Made by a program: the position numbers and the translations under genes. Shown here one piece after another: positions 24,666-33,869 of a DNA stretch of 64,000 bases. The notes below the pieces were generated by a model, which was not told the origin of the DNA, ran no database searches, and saw only the letters and a program-made list of their open reading frames with translations. The DNA lies in assembly GCA_035478835.1 (NCBI GenBank), contig DATIJH010000002.1, positions 310,001 to 374,000 of the forward strand, read 5' to 3'. How positions within the stretch are numbered: position 1 is the stretch's first letter; every line of letters begins with the position of its first letter. Source of the DNA: DATASD01 sp035478835 (GTDB lineage: Bacteria > Patescibacteriota > Saccharimonadia > Saccharimonadales > UBA4665).

Positions 24666-25628
24666 ATGAAAGAGCGACTTTTGGCAGGAGCGGGTGGCGC
24701 AGTTTTGGTTGGTGCACTTGCGTTCGGTATACCGAGCCACGACGTACTACCCGAGCACACTCCGCAGGAGACGCTGGAGCTTGAGTATAACCAGCGTCTC
24801 TATGCCAACGGCAAGCAGCTCGACCTATCACTTATACATCTTGCGTCAAAATTGCCGGATGGCGTAAAAGAAGCGTCGGCGTCGGCGGTTGCGATTGATA
24901 CCGGAAGCGGCACGTACGGCTCGGGCGTCAAGGTTGCGTCTAACGAGATTCTGACCGCCGGGCACTTGCTCATTGGCGGCTCCGGCGGCGACACGTATTC
25001 TGATAACTTTGGCTGTGGCAATCTCAAGATAACGACAAAGGAGCCAATTGTGCAGCGTCCGCCGTATAATATGATGCTCGCAGATTCCGCAAGCGCGGTA
25101 AAAGATGCCCAGAGCGATGTCGGGGTGCTGTGGCTCAGCGATTATGCAACGGGCACCGATCAGAATGTTCCATCCGCCCAAGTCCAAGATGTCGGCGGCG
25201 AAGTGGGTACCGAAGCGTTTTTCGTTAACTACGAGCCCACTACAAGGCGCGAGCGGCGCACTCCGAGCCAGGTGACTGATCCGGAGCTTGCTGTGCCAGT
25301 AGAGATCGGAGGCGTGGTTATTGACGACGATGGGCAGAACATGGTGGTGTTGGCCGGCATAGACAAAGATTATGGGACGGGCATACCCGTTGACGTAGTT
25401 TACCCCGGCGCGAGCGGTGGCCCGGTATTCGACGAAGACGGCCGGCTCGAAGGTGTTACGAAAGCATACTTTCCCGTTTCTATGACTCCCGATGACATAG
25501 CAGATCAATTCGGTGTACATTTGAAGGGTGAATTGCCAGGCGAGCGCCTAGGCACGTACGAAGTAACAATCATCCAAAAAGTCACGCCGCAAATACTCAA
25601 CGATCTTCCGCTCGCCAAAAAGTGCTAA
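24666..25628 (+). CDS. Exported trypsin-like serine protease
   Basis: 320 residues with a signal peptide or anchor (hydrophobic residues about 5-22) and a chymotrypsin-fold peptidase domain. Catalytic triad visible: H100 in ILTAGHLL, D151 in SDVGVLWL, and S250 in YPGASGGPVF. It lacks a PDZ domain, unlike DegP. It would act outside the membrane on surface or host proteins. It has its own promoter with a leaderless start and interrupts the sugar-phosphate block, so it is probably expressed independently. Confidence 0.87.
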   Translation: MKERLLAGAGGAVLVGALAFGIPSHDVLPEHTPQETLELEYNQRLYANGKQLDLSLIHLASKLPDGVKEASASAVAIDTGSGTYGSGVKVASNEILTAGHLLIGGSGGDTYSDNFGCGNLKITTKEPIVQRPPYNMMLADSASAVKDAQSDVGVLWLSDYATGTDQNVPSAQVQDVGGEVGTEAFFVNYEPTTRRERRTPSQVTDPELAVPVEIGGVVIDDDGQNMVVLAGIDKDYGTGIPVDVVYPGASGGPVFDEDGRLEGVTKAYFPVSMTPDDIADQFGVHLKGELPGERLGTYEVTIIQKVTPQILNDLPLAKKC

Positions 25629-25666
25629 CATAAAAATTCCTCTCCAAATTTTGGAGCATAAACGGT

Positions 25667-26317
25667 ATGATAAATGGGATGAATACTACCATTTGTCCTG
25701 CCGTACTTGCTCACGATTCGCATGAATTCCGCGCCCAGATGGAGAGTGTCTCGCGTTTTGCAGTGCGTTTACATATAGATGTTGTGGACGGGCAGTTTGC
25801 GCCGACTAAAACTCTGCCGATTGATCAAATTTGGTGGCCTGGTGGCGTGCGTGCCGACCTGCATGTAATGTACAAGCGGCCATTCGACCACTTGCGGGCG
25901 ATGCTCGCTTTGCAACCGCAAATGATTATTGTGCACGCCGAAGCCGACGGCGATTTCGAGATGTTTGCGCGCCGGGCGCACGAGCGCGGCATCCAGACCG
26001 GCGTAGCGCTACTGCCAAATACCAGGCCCGAAATCCTCGCTCAAGCCATTAAAGACATCGACCATGTGCTGATATTTTCTGGTAATTTAGGGCGGTACGG
26101 CGGCAAGGCGGATTTGGCGCTGCTCGAAAAAGTTAAAGTCCTGAAAGATATGAAGCCGCAAATCGAAATCGGCTGGGACGGCGGCGTGAATGACGAAAAT
26201 GCCGCGGCGCTCGCCCGTGCCGGTGTTGAAGTGCTTAATGTGGGCGGCTACATTCAGCATGCCGACGACCACCAGGCGGCGTACGAGCGCTGCCGGCAAA
26301 TCGTGCAAAACTTGTAG
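25667..26317 (+). CDS. rpe: Ribulose-phosphate 3-epimerase
   Basis: 216-residue TIM-barrel enzyme interconverting ribulose 5-phosphate and xylulose 5-phosphate. Family landmarks: ICPAVLAHDSHEF (the PSIL segment), LHIDVVDGQF (metal-binding His and catalytic Asp), DLHVMYKRP, IVHAEAD and IGWDGGVN (second Asp). Either ATG 25667 or ATG 25679 may be used; a TATGAT box at 25666-25671 would make 25679 the leaderless start. Feeds transketolase, whose genes follow. Confidence 0.9.
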   Translation: MINGMNTTICPAVLAHDSHEFRAQMESVSRFAVRLHIDVVDGQFAPTKTLPIDQIWWPGGVRADLHVMYKRPFDHLRAMLALQPQMIIVHAEADGDFEMFARRAHERGIQTGVALLPNTRPEILAQAIKDIDHVLIFSGNLGRYGGKADLALLEKVKVLKDMKPQIEIGWDGGVNDENAAALARAGVEVLNVGGYIQHADDHQAAYERCRQIVQNL

Positions 26318-26386
26318 CAGCGTTTTTTGGTATGATCGCTGCGCCAAGCTATGCTATAGTGAAATCATAAGCGTTAAAGGGGTGTA

Positions 26387-27253
26387 ATGACAATCGAAGA
26401 GCTCGAATTAAAGGCTGTGGCGATCCGCGAAGATATTATTCGCATGCTTTTGGCGGCGGGGAGCGGACATTCGGCCGGGCCGCTTGGCCAGGCGGACATT
26501 TTTACGGCGCTCTACTTTAGTGTGCTCAAGCACGATCCCAAAAACCCGGACTGGGACGAGCGCGATATTTTGATCCAAAGCAATGGCCACACCGTACCTG
26601 TGCGCTACGCGGCCATGGCCGAGGCTGGCTATTTTCCAAAGGAAGAGCTGCTGACGCTGCGAAAACTGGGCTCGCGTTTGCAAGGCCATCCGGAGCGCAC
26701 TAAACTGCCAGGACTCGAAACCACCAGCGGTCCCTTGGGCAGCGGCCTGAGCCAGGCGGCCGGCATGGCGCTGGCGATGCGCATGGATAACGTGCACCAC
26801 CGCTGGGTATACGTCACCATGGGCGACGGCGAGCTCAACGAAGGCCAGGTGTGGGAGGCGGCAATGCTGATCGGCAAGTACCGGCTCAACAACCTCATTG
26901 CAATTGTTGACCGCAACAATATCCAGATCGACGGCCCGACTGAAAGTGTAATGCCGCTTGAGGACCTGCGCGCCAAGTGGGAAGCGTTTGGCTGGCATGT
27001 GCTGGAGATCGACGGCAACGACATCGAGGCCGTGATCGACGCCTGTAATATGGCCAAGGCGATTGTGGAAAAGCCGGTCGTGATCATAGCGCACACCGTG
27101 CCCGGCAAAGGTGTGGACTTTATGGAATACGATTTTCACTGGCACGGCTACTTTGTAAAAACACCGACTGGGCCAGAAGTCAAGGACGTCGGCAAAGAAG
27201 CGCTGCACGAGCTGCGCACTTTGCAGGGCAAAATTAGGAGCGAACATGAGTGA
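26387..27253 (+). CDS. Transketolase, N-terminal subunit (split)
   Basis: 288 residues corresponding to the pyrophosphate domain of transketolase. Conserved His residues for substrate (SGHSAG; TVPVRYAAMAEAGY; LQGHPERT), the thiamine-diphosphate motif GDGELNEGQVWEAA ending NNLIAIVDRNN, and IAHTVPGKG. A TATAGT box (26355-26360) and a AAAGGGGTG Shine-Dalgarno precede it. It overlaps the C-terminal subunit gene by 8 bases. The two-gene form is common in some bacteria and archaea and fits CPR genomes. Confidence 0.95.
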   Translation: MTIEELELKAVAIREDIIRMLLAAGSGHSAGPLGQADIFTALYFSVLKHDPKNPDWDERDILIQSNGHTVPVRYAAMAEAGYFPKEELLTLRKLGSRLQGHPERTKLPGLETTSGPLGSGLSQAAGMALAMRMDNVHHRWVYVTMGDGELNEGQVWEAAMLIGKYRLNNLIAIVDRNNIQIDGPTESVMPLEDLRAKWEAFGWHVLEIDGNDIEAVIDACNMAKAIVEKPVVIIAHTVPGKGVDFMEYDFHWHGYFVKTPTGPEVKDVGKEALHELRTLQGKIRSEHE

Positions 27254-28229
27254 TCTGCATTTAATTGACGATGTACGCGCCAAGGACATCAAGCAGGAGC
27301 CGATCCGCGCTGGCTTTGGGCGTGGCCTGGTGACGGCGGCGCAGCAGGACGATAACGTCGTTGCAGCCTGTGCCGACCTCACCGAAAGCACCAAAATGGG
27401 CGACTTTGCCAAGGCATTCCCAGACCGTTATATAGAAATCGGCATTGCCGAGCAAAACCTCGTGTGTGTGGGCTCGGGCTTGGCGGCAATGGGCAAGGTT
27501 CCGTTTGTTTCCAGCTATGCGGCCTTTTGCCCCGGCCGCGATTGGGAGCAAATCCGCACCACCATTTGTCTGAATGACCGGCCGGTTAAGATTGTTGGTT
27601 CGCACGCCGGCGTGTCTGTAGGGAAGGACGGGGCTACGCACCAGATGCTCGAAGACATTGCGTTGATGCGCGCCCTGCCCAATATGGTTGTTGTTGCGCC
27701 GTGCGACAGTCTTGAGGCCGAGCGCGCCACGCTCGCCATCGCCAAAGACAAGCGCCCAAATTACATTCGATTGGCCCGCGAAGCATCACCAATTGTAACC
27801 ACCGAAAACACGCCGTTCGAGATCGGCAAAGCTTACGTATTCGTGCCGGGCAGCGATGTCACAATTGTGGCGACCGGCAGCATGACCTATCAGGCCATGG
27901 TTGCCGCCGAAATGCTCAAAAAAGATGGCATTGAAGCCGAAGTTGTGCACTGCCCAACTATTAAACCGCTCGACGAACACACGATCGTGCAAAGTGCCCA
28001 CAAAACAGGTGCTGTCGTCACCGTAGAAGAGGCGCAAATTAATGGCGGTCTTGGCGGCGCGGTGGCCGAATTGCTCGGCGAAAAGTGCCCAACTGCGCTC
28101 CGGCGCATAGGCATGCGCGACCACTTTGGCGAGTCCGGCGAGCCAAGCGAGCTCCTGGAACATTTCGGCCTCACTGCCACACACATCGCCTTGGCCGTAC
28201 ACGACGTATTGAATCAGAAGGGAAAATAA
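27246..28229 (+). CDS. Transketolase, C-terminal subunit (split)
   Basis: 327 residues carrying the pyrimidine-binding and C-terminal domains. The catalytic Glu sits in IEIGIAEQNLVCVGSGLA, followed by YAAFCPGRDWEQIR, HAGVSVGKDGATHQ (substrate His) and the C-terminal domain from DVTIVATGSMTYQAM. Works as a heterotetramer with the preceding subunit to exchange two-carbon units between ketoses and aldoses. Translational coupling by the overlap would keep the subunits balanced. Aldolase begins 3 bases after the stop. Confidence 0.95.
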   Translation: MSDLHLIDDVRAKDIKQEPIRAGFGRGLVTAAQQDDNVVAACADLTESTKMGDFAKAFPDRYIEIGIAEQNLVCVGSGLAAMGKVPFVSSYAAFCPGRDWEQIRTTICLNDRPVKIVGSHAGVSVGKDGATHQMLEDIALMRALPNMVVVAPCDSLEAERATLAIAKDKRPNYIRLAREASPIVTTENTPFEIGKAYVFVPGSDVTIVATGSMTYQAMVAAEMLKKDGIEAEVVHCPTIKPLDEHTIVQSAHKTGAVVTVEEAQINGGLGGAVAELLGEKCPTALRRIGMRDHFGESGEPSELLEHFGLTATHIALAVHDVLNQKGK

Positions 28230-28232
28230 CCT

Positions 28233-29150
28233 ATGCCACTCACACTGTATCAAATCCGCGAGAACTGTAAGCGCGCCCGCGAACGCATGGCGCAAGCTCG
28301 GACCGAGCATTTTGCCTTCGGTGCGTTTAATTTGGACGACGAAGCGACGCTCAAGGCTGTAGCCCAAGCCGCGCGCAACAAAAACGCGCCAGTGCTAGTA
28401 GAGGTCAGTCAGGGCGAAGTCGACGATATTGGTCTGGATAACGTCCGCGACCTCGTTGATAACATCAAGCGCGAGTATGGCGTGGAGATCTACGTTAACC
28501 TCGACCACTCGCCATCGGTGGAGGCGGCCAAGAAGGGCATCGACGCCGGTTTTGAGTTTATTCATATTGACATCAGCCAGGCCAATCACGATGCGAGCGA
28601 CGATGAAATCATCGACGCCACACGGCAGGTTGTGGCTTACGCTCGCACGACAACTGGCGCCATAGTCGAGGCCGAACCGCACTACTTTGCCGGCAGCAGC
28701 AACTACCACGATGAAAAAATTGATTACGAAGAGATCAAAAAAACGTTCAGCACGCCTGAAGGCGCCAAGCACTTTGTAGAAGCGACAGGCATCGACACAT
28801 TTGCGGCGGCTGTAGGCAACTTGCACGGTAAATATCCGGTGCCAAAGGTACTCGACCTGGGATTGTTGCAGCAAATTCGCGACGCAATCGACTGCAATAT
28901 TAGTTTGCATGGCGGCAGCGACACGCCCGGCCACTACTTTGTGGATGCAGTTAAAATCGGCGTCACGAAAGTAAATATTAACTCCGACATGCGCTACGTC
29001 TATCGTAAAACGCTCGAGAAAGCTTTGGTCGACAATCCAAACGAGTTCTCGGTCGCCAAGCTCGTCAAAGAAAAGGTCGTGGACGCCGTGCGCGAGGTGG
29101 TAGAGAGCAAGATCGACACCTTTAATTCGGCCGGTAAGGCACAGCCCTAA
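28233..29150 (+). CDS. Class II fructose-bisphosphate aldolase
   Basis: 305-residue zinc-dependent aldolase (FBA/GatY-KbaY superfamily). NLDHSPSVEAAKKGIDAGF holds the catalytic Asp and first zinc ligand His; EAEPHYF and NLHGKYPVPKVLDL supply the other metal ligands region; LHGGSDTP and KVNINSDMRY bind phosphate. The normally conserved HxDH reads NLDH, so the first His of the pair is replaced by Asn. Together with gap and transketolase it links pentoses to triose phosphates. Tagatose-bisphosphate activity is an alternative that sequence alone cannot exclude. Confidence 0.9.
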   Translation: MPLTLYQIRENCKRARERMAQARTEHFAFGAFNLDDEATLKAVAQAARNKNAPVLVEVSQGEVDDIGLDNVRDLVDNIKREYGVEIYVNLDHSPSVEAAKKGIDAGFEFIHIDISQANHDASDDEIIDATRQVVAYARTTTGAIVEAEPHYFAGSSNYHDEKIDYEEIKKTFSTPEGAKHFVEATGIDTFAAAVGNLHGKYPVPKVLDLGLLQQIRDAIDCNISLHGGSDTPGHYFVDAVKIGVTKVNINSDMRYVYRKTLEKALVDNPNEFSVAKLVKEKVVDAVREVVESKIDTFNSAGKAQP

Positions 29151-29167
29151 ACCGTCGATTATTACAT

Positions 29168-31654
29168 TCAACTCACGCTGCTCAGGTGGTACGCGATGTC
29201 TGCGGCAACGTTTTCGAGTGACTTAATGATGTGCTCGGGATATGGCGCCACGCCAAACTCACGCTGTATGTCACGCCGGACCGCAGCTGATTTCTTATAA
29301 TTGGCGAGATACTCGGCAAATCGGCCGATCTCCTCGAGTGCTACATCTCCTGACCGGGCGCGCAGGGCGATGTCATGCGTCCGGCGTAACGGATCGGCAT
29401 CGAGCGACAGCTTTGTGATGTGCGTGTAGAGCGTCTCGTTATCCGCGCCGGCGGGCAGTTGCAGCCAGGTGCGGCTCTTTTCTTGCAATGCAGCGAGGGC
29501 TATAGCAAGCCCATCCTCGGGCGTATGCGCCTCCGCAAGATTTACCAGATTTTTTGACCTATCGGGTGTATCTGCCTTTGTGAATGCTTGATCGGCCTCA
29601 TCAGGCGTACTTGGCGGTGGGGTTTCAGTAGGAGAAGACCGTCGTTTAAAAAGCGCCCGCAGGCTAAATCGCTCACTGCTATATTCGCCGCCATATTGCA
29701 CACCCAAATTTTCGAGTTCGGCGCTGGAAGGGGTTGCATCGAGGATATGCAATGTTTGACCATCGGTAAATGCTGTCTGTTGGTGCGTGGCCGCCCGGAT
29801 TGTCCCGCTTTCGTCCACATAATAACCGCCTATTCCACGGACATTTGCCTTGCCAAAGATTGGCCCGAGGGTGTGCTGCAAAAAGCTATCTGATATAGTG
29901 CACTGGCACAATAATTTGCCACCCTCTACGAACTGCACAAAATCGGCTAGGCTATTCGGTTGCAATGCGCCCACCATATTTGCCGCCCGGCTACCCGCAA
30001 TGAGCCCCTGGGTATCCGGCATATAATAAATGCTGTTTGCCCGCACGAGCTTTATAAAACCATCAACGGTGAGTTGCGGGGTGTTTTGTAAATCAGCACC
30101 GAGCTGCGTTAGGCCAATTTGCTCACAACGCTGTGCTAAGTGTTCTTTTGCGGCACCGGGTATTGGTGTTAAGGCAGATGCGTACGGGTCAGTTGCGTCT
30201 TTGGCGAATCCAAAAAGGGAGTTCTGGTTATCGCGGCTCACTAACCGGTAGCCGGGAATGTGCGGGTTAGAGTTTAAGTATATCGACGCCGGAAGAGCTA
30301 TGACTACTTCTGCGTCGGGGTTCGTTGCCGGCAGTTCTTTATCTGGAACCGCGCTTTGTATTAGGCGACCGCCGCGCACCTGGCCTTTTACAACTTGGCC
30401 AACGACCTGCTGTAGTTGTTCGGTGAGTTTTGTTTTGTCCATGAACCCTGCTTTTGAGGCTTCGCTATGGGTGTGGTCCGCTGTTCCCATCTTGTATGCA
30501 CTGAGTTCAACGGCAGACACGTACTCCCCTGGAGTATTGAAGAGTGAACTGCGAATCAAATCCGCCGCGTTCCCGTTACCCAGTATATCCAAGTACGTAG
30601 TGCTAAGTACCGACTCCACGGCTAGGTTAAGCAGAGCGCTGTATTGCGTCGTATTAGGTGCCTCAGAAAAAAGATCGTAGGCGAATTGGTCTAACAGGTC
30701 GATCGCCAATTTTTTATCAAGTCCCCTTGGAATGTCACGCACCAGGTCCTCAAACGCGTCCCGATGAAGCACCTTATCCCAAAGGAAACATTTACTGCCT
30801 CGGTTCGTAAGATCGTCTATAAGGAATGAGCGGCGCTCAGCGCTGCGGTCCTCGCCCTTGCCGGCATTGGCGAAGTAAGTGTCGACAATCGCCGTGGCAA
30901 AGTACTCTCTGGCGCGCAGACGGGCAGCGTCTTCTGATTGCTCCTCTTGCGGAATGCGCATGGTTTCGTTGTCGATACGCATAGGGATTTTACGTATTGC
31001 AAAGTAGGGGTGGCCATCTTGTGCCGTGACTCGGCCGGTTATCATGCCTTCTGATGTCTGACGGGCCTTGTGCTCTAATTGGGTACTCCGGATAGCTTGC
31101 CAGTATGGAGGCAGCGGCGACTCTTCTTTGTCTTTTCCGGGCATGCACAAATCAAAGGCTTGTAAACGGGCGTATGCCGGATTTTCCACAAGTCTTGGCC
31201 TGAGGTTGGTACATATATCCTCCCTCCGGTCTCTGATGACCTCGCTTACTCCTTCTTGTATGACCTTGAGGCCCAATGCATCGAATTGCTTACGGATAGC
31301 ATTGAGACAGCTGAGGCCGAAACGCAGGCGCCCATCCGGCACTACGTTATAGCGCTGGCCCAGCCCGCTGCGCGAAGTAGGGTCAGAAAAGACTAAACCT
31401 GTTGGCAATGAGTCGCCAGGCTGCCCGAAAAAGCTCCAGTCGAGTATATTGGTTGTGAGTTGTATTGCGGCCTGCTCATGCGGCGTGAGTGCCGTTGCGG
31501 CGACTTGATTGGCGATGCTCCGAAGCTGTGGGCGTAATACATCCACAAGTTCAGCGGGCATCGCCAGTAATTCGACAACGCGCTGTTCGGCTTCGGCGGG
31601 TGCGCGCAGTTCAGGCCCTACCAGAGGAACATTGGCGCCAGCAGATTCACTCAT
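29168..31654 (-). CDS. Very large orphan protein, 828 aa
   Basis: Not recognised. Soluble, no signal peptide or membrane helices visible. The N-terminal region (1-60) is helical, the middle (150-500) mixed with many charged residues, residues 585-660 look like a compact beta-rich domain, a Pro/Thr-rich acidic linker at about 668-700 (with the SPTETPPPSTP run) separates a helical C-terminal domain (705-828). TATAAT on the minus strand (31662-31667) ends 7 bases before the ATG, with a TAGACT-like -35. At 2.5 kb it is the largest unknown gene in the window and clearly under coding selection. Confidence 0.7.
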   Translation of the reverse strand: MSESAGANVPLVGPELRAPAEAEQRVVELLAMPAELVDVLRPQLRSIANQVAATALTPHEQAAIQLTTNILDWSFFGQPGDSLPTGLVFSDPTSRSGLGQRYNVVPDGRLRFGLSCLNAIRKQFDALGLKVIQEGVSEVIRDRREDICTNLRPRLVENPAYARLQAFDLCMPGKDKEESPLPPYWQAIRSTQLEHKARQTSEGMITGRVTAQDGHPYFAIRKIPMRIDNETMRIPQEEQSEDAARLRAREYFATAIVDTYFANAGKGEDRSAERRSFLIDDLTNRGSKCFLWDKVLHRDAFEDLVRDIPRGLDKKLAIDLLDQFAYDLFSEAPNTTQYSALLNLAVESVLSTTYLDILGNGNAADLIRSSLFNTPGEYVSAVELSAYKMGTADHTHSEASKAGFMDKTKLTEQLQQVVGQVVKGQVRGGRLIQSAVPDKELPATNPDAEVVIALPASIYLNSNPHIPGYRLVSRDNQNSLFGFAKDATDPYASALTPIPGAAKEHLAQRCEQIGLTQLGADLQNTPQLTVDGFIKLVRANSIYYMPDTQGLIAGSRAANMVGALQPNSLADFVQFVEGGKLLCQCTISDSFLQHTLGPIFGKANVRGIGGYYVDESGTIRAATHQQTAFTDGQTLHILDATPSSAELENLGVQYGGEYSSERFSLRALFKRRSSPTETPPPSTPDEADQAFTKADTPDRSKNLVNLAEAHTPEDGLAIALAALQEKSRTWLQLPAGADNETLYTHITKLSLDADPLRRTHDIALRARSGDVALEEIGRFAEYLANYKKSAAVRRDIQREFGVAPYPEHIIKSLENVAADIAYHLSSVS

Positions 31655-31777
31655 TTGAATTATTATATAATAAATATACTTTTTAGTCTACTTTTGAAGG
31701 ACAAAGCAAAATGGTCTTTTAACTTCGGCCAGCTTATGGCACAATAATGGTAAACGTAAGCATAAAGAAAGAGTGGG

Positions 31778-32782
31778 ATGGACCAACAATTCGATGTAAT
31801 CTGCGTAGGCGATGTGGTGACCGACGACTTTATTAAGTTGTTGGACAACCAAGCGCAAACCTACATTGACGAGCATGGCACTAAAACACTGGCCATGCAG
31901 TTCGGCACAAAGCTGCCTTTCGACCACCGCGAAGTCGTCGAAGGGGTGGGTAATGCCGCCAACGCAGCGGTCGCTTTTGCACGGCTCGGTCTAAAAACCG
32001 GTTTCGTGACCAATGTAGGCGGCGACCAATATGGCCGCGATATGATTACGGCGCTCGGCAAAAACGGCGTCGATCACCGTTTTATTCGCATTAACCCCGA
32101 TAAAATCAGCAATTATCACTTTGTGTTGTGGTACAAAGAAGAACGCACCATTTTAATTAAGCACGAAGAGTATGATTATCACTGGCCGCACCTGCGTCCG
32201 AACGAGGCGCCGCGCTGGATGTACTTTAGCTCGATCAGCGAGCATGCTATACCTTATCACGACCAAGTTGCCGATTGGCTTGAGCAAAACCCGGACGTTA
32301 AGTTGGCGTTTCAGCCTGGCACGTTCCAAATGCAGGCCGGAGTAGAGCGGCTCAAACGAATTTATCAGCGCACCGAAGTGCTCATCCTGAACCGCGAAGA
32401 AGCAGTCACGGTCGGTGGCGGTAATCATGAAGACGTGGGTGATCTTATCAATCACTTACATGCGCTTGGGCCGAAAATTGTTGTCGTTACTGATGGCCCG
32501 GCCGGTGCATACGCCAGCGATGGCCAAAACCGCTTTAAAATGCCATTATACCCAGATCCCGCTCCGCCATATGAGCGCACCGGCGCTGGTGATGCTTTTG
32601 CGTCGACATTTGTAGCGGCCCTTGCCAAAGGTAATACGCTTGAGGGTGCATTGCAGTGGGCGCCAATTAATTCAATGAACGTAGTGCAAAAGGTTGGCGG
32701 CCAAGCCGGTTTACTCAAAGAGCATGAGCTTGAGGATCTTTTGCGCAAAGCGCCCGACTGGTACAAGCCTGAGCGATTCTGA
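31778..32782 (+). CDS. PfkB family carbohydrate kinase
   Basis: 334-residue ribokinase-fold sugar kinase. N-terminal FDVICVGDVVTDDFI, glycine motif VGNAANAAVAFARLGLKTGF with NVGGDQYGRD, and the second PfkB signature near the C-terminus, PPYERTGAGDAFASTFVAAL, containing the catalytic Asp. Substrate (ribose, fructose, adenosine or another sugar) cannot be told; the HDE/NRE-type EEAVTVGG region fits sugar rather than nucleoside kinases only loosely. Upstream 120 bases hold only its promoter and that of the divergent 828-aa gene. Confidence 0.9.
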   Translation: MDQQFDVICVGDVVTDDFIKLLDNQAQTYIDEHGTKTLAMQFGTKLPFDHREVVEGVGNAANAAVAFARLGLKTGFVTNVGGDQYGRDMITALGKNGVDHRFIRINPDKISNYHFVLWYKEERTILIKHEEYDYHWPHLRPNEAPRWMYFSSISEHAIPYHDQVADWLEQNPDVKLAFQPGTFQMQAGVERLKRIYQRTEVLILNREEAVTVGGGNHEDVGDLINHLHALGPKIVVVTDGPAGAYASDGQNRFKMPLYPDPAPPYERTGAGDAFASTFVAALAKGNTLEGALQWAPINSMNVVQKVGGQAGLLKEHELEDLLRKAPDWYKPERF

Positions 32783-32833
32783 CACTTCCGCACTTGCGGT
32801 AATGCGTGAACGTAATAGTACGAAGGAGTTGTC

Positions 32834-33832
32834 ATGCCTAGTATGGGACCGCCAATTGAACTGATAATTCCCGCACACAACGAGGAGCTCCATATCGGAA
32901 CTACTTTGCGCAGCCTGCACGCGCAAGAGCTCGTCGGCACCGACGAAAGATATGCGGTAACGGTGGTCGCGAATGCCTGTAGTGATCAGACGGCGGAGCG
33001 GGCAGAAGAAACCATTTCGACACTCACACCGCGTCCCGAACTGACATATTCAGTCGTCGAGGAGGCAACTCCTGGCAAAAATAACGCCATCAATAGCAGA
33101 CTGCAAAAAAGCGACAGCAAGTACTTTATGTACATGGACGCTGATGTCGTGCTTTCGGGCAGAAGCTTGCGGCGGATCGCCGAGAGATTACGTCGGCAGG
33201 GGATCATGGTGAGCGGCGCGCTGACGCGCACCGTTATCCCCGCCGAGATCACAACCACAGGCTTTGGCCGTCTGCTGCGTACTTGGCAATTGCGACACGA
33301 AATAGTTCAGAAGCCGGCGGCTCCTACCGGACGGATGATGGCGTTTAACCGCGAAGCAGTGCGCTCGCTGCCAACAAAAACAGATGTGGCGGAAGATCGT
33401 TACGTAACTTTGTCGGTATCGCGGAACTTTGGGCGTCAAGCGGTGTGCCCGACCGTGGGCGCCTATGTGTACCCAAATGCGCCGCGGACGCCAGAGGATT
33501 TTATAGCACAGCAGGGGCGCTATGTTGCAGGTGCCGAGTTTCTATTTCGACAATACCCCGTTTTAAGGAAGGTTTTCAAGGACATCCAGGCTGTTCAAAG
33601 GCGCGAGCATCCACCCATGCCTCGGAAAGAAGTTTATAAAGAATTAACGCGTCGCGCGCTTGTTGAGCAAATCGAGCCAGACCGTGTTCGCGAGCTCTAC
33701 GAATTGGATGAAGTCATTAAAACTGAAGCCAAAAAGATGCTAAATGACGACGTGCTTGCTCTCGGTGGCCGATGGACACCAATCCGGTCCACAAAAATCC
33801 CGGCGCACATAAAAAGTGTGCTTGTAACCTAG
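32834..33832 (+). CDS. Glycosyltransferase family 2 protein
   Basis: 332 residues with a GT-A fold: IELIIPAHNEELHIGTTLRSL, VVANACSDQTAE, and the metal-binding DxD in YMDADVVLSGRSL, followed by a GRMMAFNREAV acceptor-side segment and VAEDRYVTLSV (ED general-base motif). No membrane helix, so it is soluble or peripheral. Roles in surface polysaccharide or glycolipid synthesis are likely, with galU elsewhere in the window providing UDP-glucose. Shine-Dalgarno GAAGGAG precedes the ATG. Confidence 0.88.
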   Translation: MPSMGPPIELIIPAHNEELHIGTTLRSLHAQELVGTDERYAVTVVANACSDQTAERAEETISTLTPRPELTYSVVEEATPGKNNAINSRLQKSDSKYFMYMDADVVLSGRSLRRIAERLRRQGIMVSGALTRTVIPAEITTTGFGRLLRTWQLRHEIVQKPAAPTGRMMAFNREAVRSLPTKTDVAEDRYVTLSVSRNFGRQAVCPTVGAYVYPNAPRTPEDFIAQQGRYVAGAEFLFRQYPVLRKVFKDIQAVQRREHPPMPRKEVYKELTRRALVEQIEPDRVRELYELDEVIKTEAKKMLNDDVLALGGRWTPIRSTKIPAHIKSVLVT

Positions 33833-33869
33833 CGGCGGCCACGCGCTTATGGTAATCTGGTAGGTAAGT

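Noticed and set aside
25642..25656. Small palindrome CTCCAA-ATT-TTGGAG before rpe
   Set aside because: Short, AT-rich and with a 3-base loop; could occur by chance and no regulator is known.
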